Shown: positions 15,455 through 23,234, counted from the stretch's first letter. The stretch: 33,818 bases of DNA from an uncultured Candidatus Nitrosopumilus sp. (GCA_905479565.1 CAJQMY010000004.1:1-33818), one strand, 5' to 3'. Notes: generated by a model from the sequence alone, not told the origin. Made by a program: numbers and translations.

Positions 15455-15646
15455 TTATCGCGGCGGACTCCAACTTTCTCCCATACAGGCATCCATATTT
15501 TTTGAAATGAGATATTGCTTTCCACATTTGAAACATTGCCAGAGAAATTTATCATTCTTAATTGTTTGGTACTGCATTGGCAACAAACAAGTTGTACACT
15601 GTAGAATATCAGGAACATCATCACCCACCATAGGAATTTTTGTCAT
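15455..15646 (-). CDS. 63-residue zinc-ribbon protein
   Basis: Started at ATG 15646 this codes 63 residues: MTKIPMVGDDVPDILQCTTC, then LLPMQYQ, and WQCFKCGKQY further on. The two CX2C knuckles about 21 residues apart form a classic zinc ribbon. A TATA-like TTTTATA on the minus strand (15669-15675) lies about 26 bases upstream, so the longer hydrophobic N-terminus that would start at TTG 15694 is rejected. There is no membrane segment after this correction. It is divergent from the ThiD-ThiN gene with 94 bases between. Such ribbons are often small nucleic-acid-binding or transcription-associated proteins, but no specific family is recognised. Confidence 0.75.
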   Translation of the reverse strand: MTKIPMVGDDVPDILQCTTCLLPMQYQTIKNDKFLWQCFKCGKQYLISKNMDACMGESWSPPR

Positions 15647-15668
15647 GAAAAAAAGATAAGAGTTCAAG

Positions 15669-15675
15669 TATAAAA
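15669..15675 (-). promoter_or_regulatory. TATA box for the 63-residue zinc-ribbon gene
   Basis: Minus-strand TTTTATA, centred about 26 bases before the ATG at 15646. It decides between that start and the upstream TTG. Confidence 0.5.
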
Positions 15676-15740
15676 TAGATATTATAAAAAACACATCTAA
15701 AATGGAAATACAGATTAGTGCTGTGAAATAAGAAAATGCA

Positions 15741-17042
15741 ATGAATCTACTTTCAATTGGAGGTTCTGATCCATCATCAGGTGCTGGAATTCAAAGTGAC
15801 ATAAAGTCATTTTCAGAATTTGGGGCATATGGACTAACAGTTATCACCGCAATTACAGGTCAAAACACTTCAAATTTTGAAATGGTTGAAGCAGTGTCAA
15901 AAAAAATATTAAAAAACCAAATGGAATCAATATTAACAGATTTTAAAATTGACGGAATAAAAATTGGAATGGTATTTAATTCTGAAATAATTAAAACATT
16001 ATATCAACAATTAAAAAAACTAAAAATCCCAATTGTAGTAGACCCAGTTATCAAATCAACTACAGGAGGAGCACTAATAGAAAATAAAGCAATTAAAGAT
16101 TTTCAAAAATACATAATTCCACTTGCTACAGTTATTACTCCAAACAAATTTGAAGCTGAAATAGTATCGAAATCAAAAATTAATTCCAAAAATACAATAG
16201 AAAAAATCGCAAAAAAGATACAAAAAATGGGAGCAAAAAATGTGGTGATTACAGGAATTGAAAGAAAAAACAACAAGATAGCAGATTTGGTTCTAGAAAA
16301 AAATAAAAAATATCTAATTTCAGGAGACAGAATTAGCAACATAAACCATGGAAGTGGATGTAATTATTCAGCCGCAATGATCTTTGCAATTTCAAACAAA
16401 AAAACAATCCATGAGTCAGCAAAATTTGCAAAAAAATTTGCTCAAAATTCAATTAAAAATTCAATAAAAGTTGGGAACGGAATCAGGATAACAAACATTC
16501 AAAAAAAAGACAAGATAAGTTCAGAATTATCTCAATCAATTAACGAATTTGTAAAAATCAAAAACATATACAAAAATATTCCTGAATGTCAGACGAATTT
16601 TGTATATTCAAAACCAAAACCCAAATCTATAAAAGATATCGTAGGATTATCAGGAAGAATCGTCAAGGCAGGAAAGGAAGTCATCGTTGCGGGCAATTTA
16701 ACGTATGGAGGATCAAAGCATGTTGCCACAGCACTACTTGTTGTAAATAAAAAGTTTCCAAGCATTAAATCTGCAATAAATTTAAAATATGAAAAATCAA
16801 TAATTTTTAAAATTGAAAAACTGAAGTTTTCAGTATCTAGTTATAATAGAGTTAAAGAACCCAATCATAACAAAATTAAAGGATCATCAGTAGAGTGGGG
16901 AATTGGTAATGCAATAAAAAATTTAAAATTACCACCAGACATAATTTTTCATAAAGGAGATTTTGGAAAAGAGCCTATGATAATAATTTTTGGAGGAAAA
17001 CCAAAAAATATTTTAAAAAAATTATCAAAAATCTTAGGATAA
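15741..17042 (+). CDS. thiDN: ThiD-ThiN fusion: HMP(-P) kinase / thiamine-phosphate synthase
   Basis: A 433-residue bifunctional protein. Residues 1 to about 250 are a ribokinase-fold HMP/HMP-phosphate kinase: LSIGGSDPSSGAGIQSDIK at the start, ITAITGQNT, VVDPVIKSTTGGALI, and the anion-hole region HGSGCNYSAAM. From about residue 275 follows ThiN, the archaeal thiamine-phosphate synthase that replaces ThiE, with FVYSKPKPKSIKDIVGLSGR, LTYGGSKHVATALL, and SSVEWGIGNAI. It therefore phosphorylates the ThiC product twice and joins it to the thiazole moiety. ATG 15741 begins the ThiD homology exactly. It is cytosolic. With ThiC nearby it covers the pyrimidine branch; thiazole genes are not in the window. 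Confidence 0.94.
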   Translation: MNLLSIGGSDPSSGAGIQSDIKSFSEFGAYGLTVITAITGQNTSNFEMVEAVSKKILKNQMESILTDFKIDGIKIGMVFNSEIIKTLYQQLKKLKIPIVVDPVIKSTTGGALIENKAIKDFQKYIIPLATVITPNKFEAEIVSKSKINSKNTIEKIAKKIQKMGAKNVVITGIERKNNKIADLVLEKNKKYLISGDRISNINHGSGCNYSAAMIFAISNKKTIHESAKFAKKFAQNSIKNSIKVGNGIRITNIQKKDKISSELSQSINEFVKIKNIYKNIPECQTNFVYSKPKPKSIKDIVGLSGRIVKAGKEVIVAGNLTYGGSKHVATALLVVNKKFPSIKSAINLKYEKSIIFKIEKLKFSVSSYNRVKEPNHNKIKGSSVEWGIGNAIKNLKLPPDIIFHKGDFGKEPMIIIFGGKPKNILKKLSKILG

Positions 17043-17067
17043 AATTCGTCTAAAAATATCCTCGAAC

Positions 17068-17074
17068 ATAAATA
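17068..17074 (+). promoter_or_regulatory. TATA box (ATAAATA) for the sugar nucleotidyltransferase
   Basis: ATAAATA is centred about 25 bases before the GTG at 17096 and supports that start. Confidence 0.5.
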
Positions 17075-17095
17075 CTCACATCTCAAATAATATTT

Positions 17096-17797
17096 GTGAA
17101 GGCAGTAATTTTAGCAGGAGGACTAGGTACGAGATTACTTCCATTGACAAAAAAAATTCCAAAACCCATGTTGCCGTTAGGGAAAAAACCAATTTTAGAA
17201 CATCTTATAGATTGGAATAAAAAAAATGAAATAAAATCAATTGTTTTGTGTGTAAGTCATCTTCGAAAAACAATCGAGGATTATTTTGAGGATGGAAAAA
17301 GTTTTGGGGTAAACATAGAATACGCAATTTCAAATAAACCACTTGCCACTGCAGGTCAGCTAAAAACGGCAGAAGAATTCATTGATGACACTTTTGTATG
17401 TATGTATGGAGATTCAATATTTGATTTTAGTCTAAAAAACATGGTAAGACAACACAAAGTGAAAAAAGCATTTGTCACTATGGGTTTAAACGAATATAAA
17501 ACAAATTTAGAATATGGGATAATTGATGTGTCAAAAACAGGTAAAGTGTCAAGTTGGAAAGAAAAACCAGAAATAAAGGTAAATGTAAACATGGGTTGCT
17601 ATGTAATGGAACCAAAAGTGTTTAGTCTAATTCCAAAGAATAAAGCATATGGAATGGATGATGTGATTAAGAAGGCCATGATTAATAAAAAATTAGTCAG
17701 TAGTTTTATTACAAAAAAAGGATTTACAGACATAGGAAACAAAGCATCATACGAAAAAGCATCTAAAGAACATACACAAAAACGAGGAAAGAAATGA
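17096..17797 (+). CDS. NDP-sugar nucleotidyltransferase
   Basis: A 233-residue nucleotidyltransferase that makes an NDP-sugar from a sugar 1-phosphate and an NTP. The signature GGLGTRLLPLTKKIPKPMLP at residues 8-27 supplies the nucleotide loop and the catalytic Arg and Lys; YGDSIFDF holds the metal-binding Asp, followed by EYGIIDV and EKPE. It lacks the C-terminal left-handed beta-helix found in GlmU-type or longer archaeal enzymes, so it has no acetyltransferase domain of its own. The start is GTG 17096 with a TATA box 25 bases upstream. It overlaps the following GNA1-like acetyltransferase as ATGA, so the two should act together. The base and sugar cannot be fixed from sequence; GDP-mannose, dTDP-glucose and UDP-GlcNAc types are all possible. 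Confidence 0.88.
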   Translation: MKAVILAGGLGTRLLPLTKKIPKPMLPLGKKPILEHLIDWNKKNEIKSIVLCVSHLRKTIEDYFEDGKSFGVNIEYAISNKPLATAGQLKTAEEFIDDTFVCMYGDSIFDFSLKNMVRQHKVKKAFVTMGLNEYKTNLEYGIIDVSKTGKVSSWKEKPEIKVNVNMGCYVMEPKVFSLIPKNKAYGMDDVIKKAMINKKLVSSFITKKGFTDIGNKASYEKASKEHTQKRGKK

Positions 17798-18231
17798 ACA
17801 ATGCAATCATCAGAGAAATAAGAGAACCAGACCTTTGGAATGGTTTCTTAAAATCACTTGACTCATTGAAACAAGCAAGTAACATTGAAAAATCCAAAGC
17901 AAAAGAAATTTTTGAGAAAATTAATGCCAATCCAGATCATATCATAGCAGTTGCAGAATTAGATGGGAAAATTGTAGGATCTACAACACTCCTCATAGAA
18001 TCTAAATTCATTCATGACGGAGGCTTGGTTGGGCATATTGAGGATGTGGTAGTGAATAAAGAATACCAAGGTCAAAAAATCGGTGAAAAAATAATGATCT
18101 ATCTTATTGAAATTGCAAAAAATCGTGGCTGTTACAAGACAATTTTAAATTGTACTGACAATGTAAAACCATTTTATGAAAAACTAGGCTTCAAGCAAGT
18201 ATCTAACGAATTAAGATTAGATAATATTTAG
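17794..18231 (+). CDS. GNAT acetyltransferase resembling eukaryotic glucosamine-6-phosphate N-acetyltransferase (GNA1)
   Basis: A 145-residue GNAT protein whose motifs closely follow GNA1: VGSTTLLIESKFIHDGG, then GHIEDVVV (80-87), the acetyl-CoA loop YQGQKIGEKI (91-100), GCYKTILNC (112-120) and the C-terminal PFYEKLGF (126-133). GNA1 acetylates glucosamine 6-phosphate on the eukaryotic route to UDP-GlcNAc, acting as a cytosolic dimer. Usual bacterial and archaeal routes instead acetylate glucosamine 1-phosphate with a GlmU-type enzyme. The start overlaps the stop of the nucleotidyltransferase gene (ATGA). The pairing suggests a sugar-nucleotide branch for glycoprotein or cell-surface glycans. 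Other GNAT substrates are possible, but the match to the GNA1 blocks is much better than to general GNATs. Confidence 0.85.
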   Translation: MNNAIIREIREPDLWNGFLKSLDSLKQASNIEKSKAKEIFEKINANPDHIIAVAELDGKIVGSTTLLIESKFIHDGGLVGHIEDVVVNKEYQGQKIGEKIMIYLIEIAKNRGCYKTILNCTDNVKPFYEKLGFKQVSNELRLDNI

Positions 18232-18668
18232 AAAAATTCTTTTTTTGGCGGTCTCTTTTTTTCTTTTGTTAAATAGGCACCAACTGCAATAGTAGGAATG
18301 GATAACACTATAAACAACAGAGGAGTGTATTGCACAATATCTGTAACATAGACATCATCCATTTTGTCAATTAGAGAATAAGAAACAAACATCCCCATCA
18401 GCATAATTATTCCACCTGCAGCTATCAATCTACCTATAGGTTTTGACCCATATTGTCTTGTCATGATGTAAGGAACTGCAGCTAGTATTCCAGCTGGTGC
18501 AGCGCCAATTGAAATAAATTGGAATATTTTTGGATCAGCAACAAACGTTATTGAAAACTCTAAATCTTCAGGAACATTAGTCATAAAATAATAAACAGAA
18601 ATCATTTCTCCAGCAAACATTGCAAATAAACCAAAACTGGTTACCGCAAGCCATTTTTCTATTGCCAT
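18228..18668 (-). CDS. Four-helix membrane protein, unknown function
   Basis: A 146-residue hydrophobic protein with four probable membrane helices at about residues 6-28, 47-69, 78-100 and 114-134. It has an acidic external-looking loop after helix 1 and a basic C-terminal tail TKEKKRPPKKE, which should be cytoplasmic. No catalytic or ligand motif is seen. The ATG at 18668 has TAAATAAA on the minus strand side about 26 bases upstream. It ends 4 bases inside the convergent GNA1-like gene. It may be a thaumarchaeal-specific small membrane protein; I cannot assign a family. Confidence 0.8.
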   Translation of the reverse strand: MAIEKWLAVTSFGLFAMFAGEMISVYYFMTNVPEDLEFSITFVADPKIFQFISIGAAPAGILAAVPYIMTRQYGSKPIGRLIAAGGIIMLMGMFVSYSLIDKMDDVYVTDIVQYTPLLFIVLSIPTIAVGAYLTKEKKRPPKKEFF

Positions 18669-18690
18669 AATTTTAACAAATTATAGTTGA

Positions 18691-18698
18691 TAAATAAA
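18691..18698 (-). promoter_or_regulatory. TATA-like box for the four-helix membrane protein
   Basis: Plus-strand TAAATAAA (minus TTTATTTA) is centred about 26 bases before the ATG at 18668. Confidence 0.4.
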
Positions 18699-18710
18699 TC
18701 ATTCAGAAAA

Positions 18711-19727
18711 TCACATAATACCAACTAAGTTGGCCAATTCCTTTCTACAAGATGCTCCAAGTTTTTCTGCCGCTTGTTCAGGAGATATGTCATTTAAGAA
18801 AATTCCATATCCACGTTCTAATCCAGACCAAGATTTTGTAATTGGGTAGACTTCAACATGCCAATGAATTTGTCGGCTATTTTTCTTTTCAGGGGAAAGA
18901 TGAAAAACTAAATTATATGCCACATTCTTTACAGTTTTTGCCAGTCCTCCAAGGGTGGATCTTAAAATTAATGATAAATCATTGATTTCTTTTTGAGTTA
19001 TTTTAGAGAAACTAGTGGTATGCTTTTTTGGAGAAATTAAAAATTCGTAAGGATGTGATGGAGCCCATGTGCAATATGCAATAAATCCTTCAGTTTGAAG
19101 AATCTGTCTAGGACCACCGATTTCCTCATTTATTGTTTGACACATTGGACAAACACCTTTTTCATTCAAAATTTTATGAGATGCTTCAGCTTCTGCCTCA
19201 ATTACAGGAGGAATAGTTGAAAACGTCAAAAGATTAAGATGAGGATGAGGATTTGTATTGCCTGCTAAATCACCATGATCACCATAAATTGAAACATACG
19301 TCACACCTTTCTGTGTGTAGAGCCAACGTAATCTATCTTGAACGACAACTAGTACATTTGACCATTGTTCAGGATCTATTGTTGCAAATGAATCCTTTTC
19401 ATTTGGAGATGCGACTACAATGTAATGATACCCGTATGCAGGTTCACTGTAAAATGGCTTGTCACTGTAAGAATTTTCTGTCTCGATTGAGACAATAGGA
19501 TTTTTACTTTCAAAAACTCGTATGGCCCAGTTTTTAACATAATCATCATCGTTATCTTGAAGACGTTGTAACATTCCATCTTTTGCAACAAGAGATAAGA
19601 CGGAAGGATTTGTCATGGCTTCATTACCAGGAGCAAATGGGGATTTTTTAAGATCAATAACTTTATCATCTTTTTTTGAGACAATCATAAAACGCTCAAA
19701 AATATAATCTTTACGCATATCCCCCAT
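18711..19727 (-). CDS. GalT-like HIT-superfamily nucleotidyltransferase
   Basis: A 338-residue protein with the double-domain layout of galactose-1-phosphate uridylyltransferase. NPHPHLN at 159-165 matches the GalT active-site segment HPHxQ with the nucleophilic His at 163, but Asn replaces the usual Gln. CPMC (193-196) is a possible zinc knuckle at the domain boundary, and IHWHVEVYP (288-290 for HWH) is the second GalT-like His motif. The family swaps a nucleotide between an NDP-sugar and a sugar phosphate; the Gln-to-Asn change makes the exact substrate uncertain (UDP-hexose exchange or an ADP-glucose phosphorylase-like activity). Start ATG 19727, with ATG 19718 possible. It lies near the sugar nucleotidyltransferase and GNA1-like genes and upstream of a divergent glycolytic gene. 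Confidence 0.8.
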   Translation of the reverse strand: MGDMRKDYIFERFMIVSKKDDKVIDLKKSPFAPGNEAMTNPSVLSLVAKDGMLQRLQDNDDDYVKNWAIRVFESKNPIVSIETENSYSDKPFYSEPAYGYHYIVVASPNEKDSFATIDPEQWSNVLVVVQDRLRWLYTQKGVTYVSIYGDHGDLAGNTNPHPHLNLLTFSTIPPVIEAEAEASHKILNEKGVCPMCQTINEEIGGPRQILQTEGFIAYCTWAPSHPYEFLISPKKHTTSFSKITQKEINDLSLILRSTLGGLAKTVKNVAYNLVFHLSPEKKNSRQIHWHVEVYPITKSWSGLERGYGIFLNDISPEQAAEKLGASCRKELANLVGIM

Positions 19728-19959
19728 AATGGTTAACTAAAGAAAAATGTATGTTAAAACGTTTACTAAGGTCTACACAAATTAATTTCAAAAATAATTT
19801 TTCAATTTTGTTTTAAAAAGTTAAGGAAATTGTAGTTTCATCAAAAAACTTGTGGAAAAGTTTAGTTAAAAATTTCATGATTAGTTGTTTTATTTTAATC
19901 GTAAAATTTGTTGCAAGATTTAAAATAGAGTATCTTACTCCAAATGAACAGGGACTATT

Positions 19960-21246
19960 TTGGATAATTCTGATGTTCGCATGATTTACGTTCTTTTAGA
20001 CGGAGTAGGGGATCTTCCACATCCAGATTTAGATGAAAAAACGCCATTGGAGGCTGCAAATACCCCAACATTAGATAAAATTGCCAGCAATGGCACCATT
20101 GGAGAAGTTATTTCAGTTGGAAAAGGAATTGCTCCAGAATCAGATATTGCAGTATTCAATATGCTAGGATACAAATTCAAACATGAAGATTATGCAGGTA
20201 GGGGGGTAATTGAGGCAATAGGTGTAGGAATAGATTTCAAAGAGGGGGACTTAGCTCTTAGAGGAAATTATTCCACGTTAAACAATGAAGAGACAATTAT
20301 CGATAGAAGAGCAGGGAGACATATTGAAAAAGAAGATGCAGATGGAGTTGCAAAAGAGATTGAAGAAAAAATCAAACTATCATCTCCAGATATTTCAGTA
20401 GTAGTGGCCCCAACAATAGGACATAGAGTGACAGTGAGAATTAGAAAAGAATCTCAAAAATTATCTTCAAGAATTACTAATACAGATCCAGCTTATAGTA
20501 ATATCGGAGGCATGGGAGTTGCAAAAACTGTAGGAGACTTTCTTAAAATTGAAAAATGTTTACCTCTAGAAGATACTGAAGATTCAAAAATTACTGCAAA
20601 TTTAGTAAATGAGTTTTCAGAAAAATCAATTGAAATTATGAAGAACAGTCAAATTAACAAAAAAAGACAAGATGAAGATAAAAAACAACTCAGTTGTATT
20701 TTATTAAGAGATGCAGGAAACAAATATCCCAACGTTATTCCAATTAATGAAAAATATGCAATGAATTTTTCATGCATAGTAGACATGCCAGTAGAACTTG
20801 GAATTTCAAAAGTTCTAAAAATGAAAGCATTTGAAGCTGGAGGATTGACAGATTATGAGGAAAAAGCAAGAGTCGCTGCAAAAGCAATGGAAACTCAAAA
20901 TTCAATTTATGTACACCTTAAAGGACCAGATGAATTTGGTCACGATGGAGATGCAATTGGAAAAATGAAAAACATTGAAGAGATTGATCAAAGATTCTTT
21001 AAAACACTTGTAGACAATATTGATTCTAGTAAAGTTGCAATAATAATCTCTGCTGATCATTCAACTCCATGTATTAACAAAGGGCATAGTGATGATCCAG
21101 TTCCAGTTTTAGTTTCTGGAGATTTTATCAAAAATGATGGAACAACAAGAATGACAGAGAATCAAGCTAAAAAAGGAAACATAGGATTACTCCAAGGTGC
21201 AGAAGTTGTTTCAAAAGCTTTAGAATTAATTAAATCTCAAACCTAG
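19960..21246 (+). CDS. apgM: 2,3-bisphosphoglycerate-independent phosphoglycerate mutase, archaeal type
   Basis: A 428-residue alkaline-phosphatase-superfamily mutase that interconverts 3- and 2-phosphoglycerate in central carbon flow. Metal ligands are visible in VLLDGVGD at the N-terminus and in ISADHSTPC near the C-terminus. GIAPESDIAVFNMLGY contains the likely phospho-accepting Ser, and VHLKGPDEFGHDGD gives further metal ligands. The start is uncertain: TTG 19960 gives MDNSDVRMIYVLLDG, and ATG 19981 begins directly at MIYVLLDG; a TTAAAATA at about 19919-19926 could serve either. I keep TTG because the added residues continue naturally. The end overlaps the convergent DUF309 gene by 17 bases. 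Confidence 0.92.
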   Translation: MDNSDVRMIYVLLDGVGDLPHPDLDEKTPLEAANTPTLDKIASNGTIGEVISVGKGIAPESDIAVFNMLGYKFKHEDYAGRGVIEAIGVGIDFKEGDLALRGNYSTLNNEETIIDRRAGRHIEKEDADGVAKEIEEKIKLSSPDISVVVAPTIGHRVTVRIRKESQKLSSRITNTDPAYSNIGGMGVAKTVGDFLKIEKCLPLEDTEDSKITANLVNEFSEKSIEIMKNSQINKKRQDEDKKQLSCILLRDAGNKYPNVIPINEKYAMNFSCIVDMPVELGISKVLKMKAFEAGGLTDYEEKARVAAKAMETQNSIYVHLKGPDEFGHDGDAIGKMKNIEEIDQRFFKTLVDNIDSSKVAIIISADHSTPCINKGHSDDPVPVLVSGDFIKNDGTTRMTENQAKKGNIGLLQGAEVVSKALELIKSQT

Positions 21247-21835
21247 TAAGTTTCTGCGCTTGTTGCATTTCGACAGCTTTTTTTCTAATTCTATCAACAT
21301 CTATTGAATAATACATAGAGGGGGAAGTTCCTAATTTTTCCAAAGCTCGTTTTAACATTCCAATACCTATGTTTTCTTCATTTTCTTGTTCATGTGCAAA
21401 AGCAACCGCAACTAAAATAATGCCTTGAACAAGTTCTTTTTCTCTTCCATAACATTGATTCCAAACTCCTTCAAATGCTTCATGACATTCCCAAAATCGT
21501 TCATTGTTATAGTAAAATATACCATCTTGGATTCCTTTGTCTTTACCGATATGTTCTTCAACAACATGTCTTACATTATCAATTTCTCCAATGGGAGCCA
21601 ATCGTTCTATAAGAGGATCTAGATCTGTTTTTTCTGAAGCAACGTCAAATTCAATAAATTTAGAGGCAACCCTAGCAAGTCTAACTGAAACATCCATTTC
21701 AGATGCAAGATCTCGAGCCATATAGGCAAGTTCCCTGCAATTCTGTGGCAAATATTTCTCATTTTTAAAATGTAACAAATAGCGTTCCACAATATAGTTT
21801 TGAGGGAATTTCTTAAATTTCTTCTGGAATTTCAA
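21230..21835 (-). CDS. DUF309-domain protein
   Basis: A 201-residue protein whose C-terminal half contains the DUF309 signature: FYYNNERFWECHEAFEGVW, then ELVQGIILVAVAFAHEQ. The conserved Glu and His residues of this helical fold look like a metal or ligand site. No biochemical role is known to me. The N-terminal half (about 90 residues) is helical and charged. The start is unclear: TTG 21835 gives the longest form and GTG 21790 would give a shorter one (MERYLLHF); no ATG is close. The gene is divergent from rps24e, 37 bases apart, and overlaps apgM tail to tail. Confidence 0.8.
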   Translation of the reverse strand: MKFQKKFKKFPQNYIVERYLLHFKNEKYLPQNCRELAYMARDLASEMDVSVRLARVASKFIEFDVASEKTDLDPLIERLAPIGEIDNVRHVVEEHIGKDKGIQDGIFYYNNERFWECHEAFEGVWNQCYGREKELVQGIILVAVAFAHEQENEENIGIGMLKRALEKLGTSPSMYYSIDVDRIRKKAVEMQQAQKLTRFEI

Positions 21836-21841
21836 TCAAGG

Positions 21842-21848
21842 TTTATAT
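21842..21848 (+). promoter_or_regulatory. TATA box (TTTATAT) for the S24e-S27ae operon
   Basis: TTTATAT is centred about 28 bases before the ATG at 21873. It lies between two divergent genes and may also influence the DUF309 gene. Confidence 0.55.
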
Positions 21849-21872
21849 GAAATATCTAGAGATTTTTGATAC

Positions 21873-22268
21873 ATGTCCATAATTGAGACAATTACAGATG
21901 TCAACAACTCATTCTTATCTAGAAGAGAATTAACTTGTAATTTTGCAGGCTTGGCAGGTAAACTCAAAACTCTAGAAGCTACGGATATGATTACAAAAGA
22001 GTTCAAACTAGAGGATAAAGTTGTCATCCCAATGCGATTAAGGACTCAAGTTGGTAAATCTCACATAACAGGAACATTCTATGTTTATGATGATGAAGGA
22101 TTAGCTAAAAAACACATCAATCCAACAATATTTTCAAGACTAGAAAAATCCAAAGCAAAACTTGCAGAAGCTAACGCATCTGCAAAGGAAGCTAAAGAAG
22201 AAACACCCACTGAAGTTAAAGCAGATGCACCTGCTGAAGAAACTAAAGAAGAGGAGAAATCTGAATAA
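21873..22268 (+). CDS. rps24e: 30S ribosomal protein S24e
   Basis: A 131-residue S24e homologue, a small-subunit protein shared by archaea and eukaryotes. The ribosomal domain covers residues 1 to about 95, with NNSFLSRRELTCNF near the start, KTLEATDMITKEF, VGKSHITGTFYVYDDEG in the middle and a helical end. It is followed by an Ala/Glu/Lys tail of about 30 residues (EETPTEVKADAPAEETKEEE) that is longer than in many archaeal S24e and likely disordered. The start has a TATA box 28 bases upstream. The stop overlaps the ATG of S27ae as TAATG, the usual archaeal S24e-S27ae pair. Confidence 0.93.
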   Translation: MSIIETITDVNNSFLSRRELTCNFAGLAGKLKTLEATDMITKEFKLEDKVVIPMRLRTQVGKSHITGTFYVYDDEGLAKKHINPTIFSRLEKSKAKLAEANASAKEAKEETPTEVKADAPAEETKEEEKSE

Positions 22269-22453
22269 TGCCTGTAGAAAAAAAAGGCAAGAAAGGGTCC
22301 AGCCCCAGCATTGCATCTTATTATAAAGTCGAAGGCGACAAAGCATCAAAAACTAGAAAAGTATGTTCTAGATGCGGTAAAGGAACTTTTATGGCTCAAC
22401 ATAAAGATAGAAACACTTGTGGTAAATGTGGCCTGACAGAATTTAATCAATAA
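22268..22453 (+). CDS. rps27ae: 30S ribosomal protein S27ae
   Basis: A 61-residue zinc-ribbon ribosomal protein, homologous to the ribosomal part of the eukaryotic ubiquitin-S27a fusion; no ubiquitin part is present here. The basic N-terminus MPVEKKGKKGSS is followed by YYKVEGDKASKTRKVC, with the ribbon formed by CSRCGKG and CGKCGLTEF. The length is normal for archaea. It is coupled to S24e by an overlapping TAATG. Confidence 0.95.
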   Translation: MPVEKKGKKGSSPSIASYYKVEGDKASKTRKVCSRCGKGTFMAQHKDRNTCGKCGLTEFNQ

Positions 22454-22484
22454 GAAATTATTTCAAAATTGCTTGTAAAATATT

Positions 22485-23195
22485 TTAGTAAAGGCGTTTT
22501 TTATGAATTTTAGAACTTTTCTCTTCTAATAATTTTATTTTTGAAATAAATGTAGGATCAAATTTTATTTTTGAAAGAGATTCAGCAGATAGTTTGATGA
22601 TGTTAGTATCTAAAGAAATATTAATTTTTGGAAGATTTTGTTCAACCCAGAATTTCATCACTTTATCTTCAAGTTTAAAATCACGAAATCCTGCAGGGAA
22701 TTTTCTTGTGATATGATTTAACAAAGTACGGTCTTTAAAGACAACACGTGGTTCAAACAACCTAGTTTCATCACTGTAAACATTTTCAAATAAATTTCCA
22801 GAAACTTCATCAGATAACAATTCCATTTTAGAAATTTTCCTCATCAAATCTAAAAAATGTAAAAACTCATGAGCCAAAATTGCATGAATTGTTCCCTTTA
22901 GACCATATGCAATTAATGGCGCAGAAATTTGAATAACGACTTGAAATTTTTCATCAAACACTACGGGGATTGTTCTTGCAAATAAGATTCCGAATTCATA
23001 TGAATTTTGATTTGGAGATGAAATTACGAGAGAGGGTTCAACGTATGCGATAGGATATCGAATTCCAGATGCTTTTTCAATTCGGTTAATTCCTTCAATT
23101 ACAAGTGGAAATCGTTTCATTGTTAAATTAAAAACATCATAAGGAATAATTCCCTTAGAATATGCATTTTTGAAACGTATCAGCGGATCCAACAT
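22485..23195 (-). CDS. Putative HExxH zinc metallopeptidase-like protein
   Basis: A 236-residue protein with the zinc-peptidase motif HEFLH (H109, E110, H113) in the helix GTIHAILAHEFLHFLDL. A possible third ligand is E130 in LLSDEVSGN, seventeen residues after the second His, so the arrangement is gluzincin-like. The preceding strand VVIQISAPLIAYGL fits the edge strand of such folds. No signal peptide or membrane helix is evident, so it should act in the cytosol. The C-terminus is basic (EEKSSKIHKKRLY). I do not recognise a named family; it may be a thaumarchaeal group. It is convergent with S27ae, 31 bases apart. Peptidase activity is inferred from motif only. Confidence 0.75.
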   Translation of the reverse strand: MLDPLIRFKNAYSKGIIPYDVFNLTMKRFPLVIEGINRIEKASGIRYPIAYVEPSLVISSPNQNSYEFGILFARTIPVVFDEKFQVVIQISAPLIAYGLKGTIHAILAHEFLHFLDLMRKISKMELLSDEVSGNLFENVYSDETRLFEPRVVFKDRTLLNHITRKFPAGFRDFKLEDKVMKFWVEQNLPKINISLDTNIIKLSAESLSKIKFDPTFISKIKLLEEKSSKIHKKRLY

Positions 23196-23234
23196 TACCC
23201 CTCGGCAGTTTTGAATGTAAATAGATTGATTAGA

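Noticed and set aside
15647-15694. Hydrophobic N-terminal extension (signal peptide) of the 63-residue zinc-ribbon protein
   Set aside because: It needs a TTG start and would lie across the likely TATA box; the ATG at 15646 fits a leaderless transcript.
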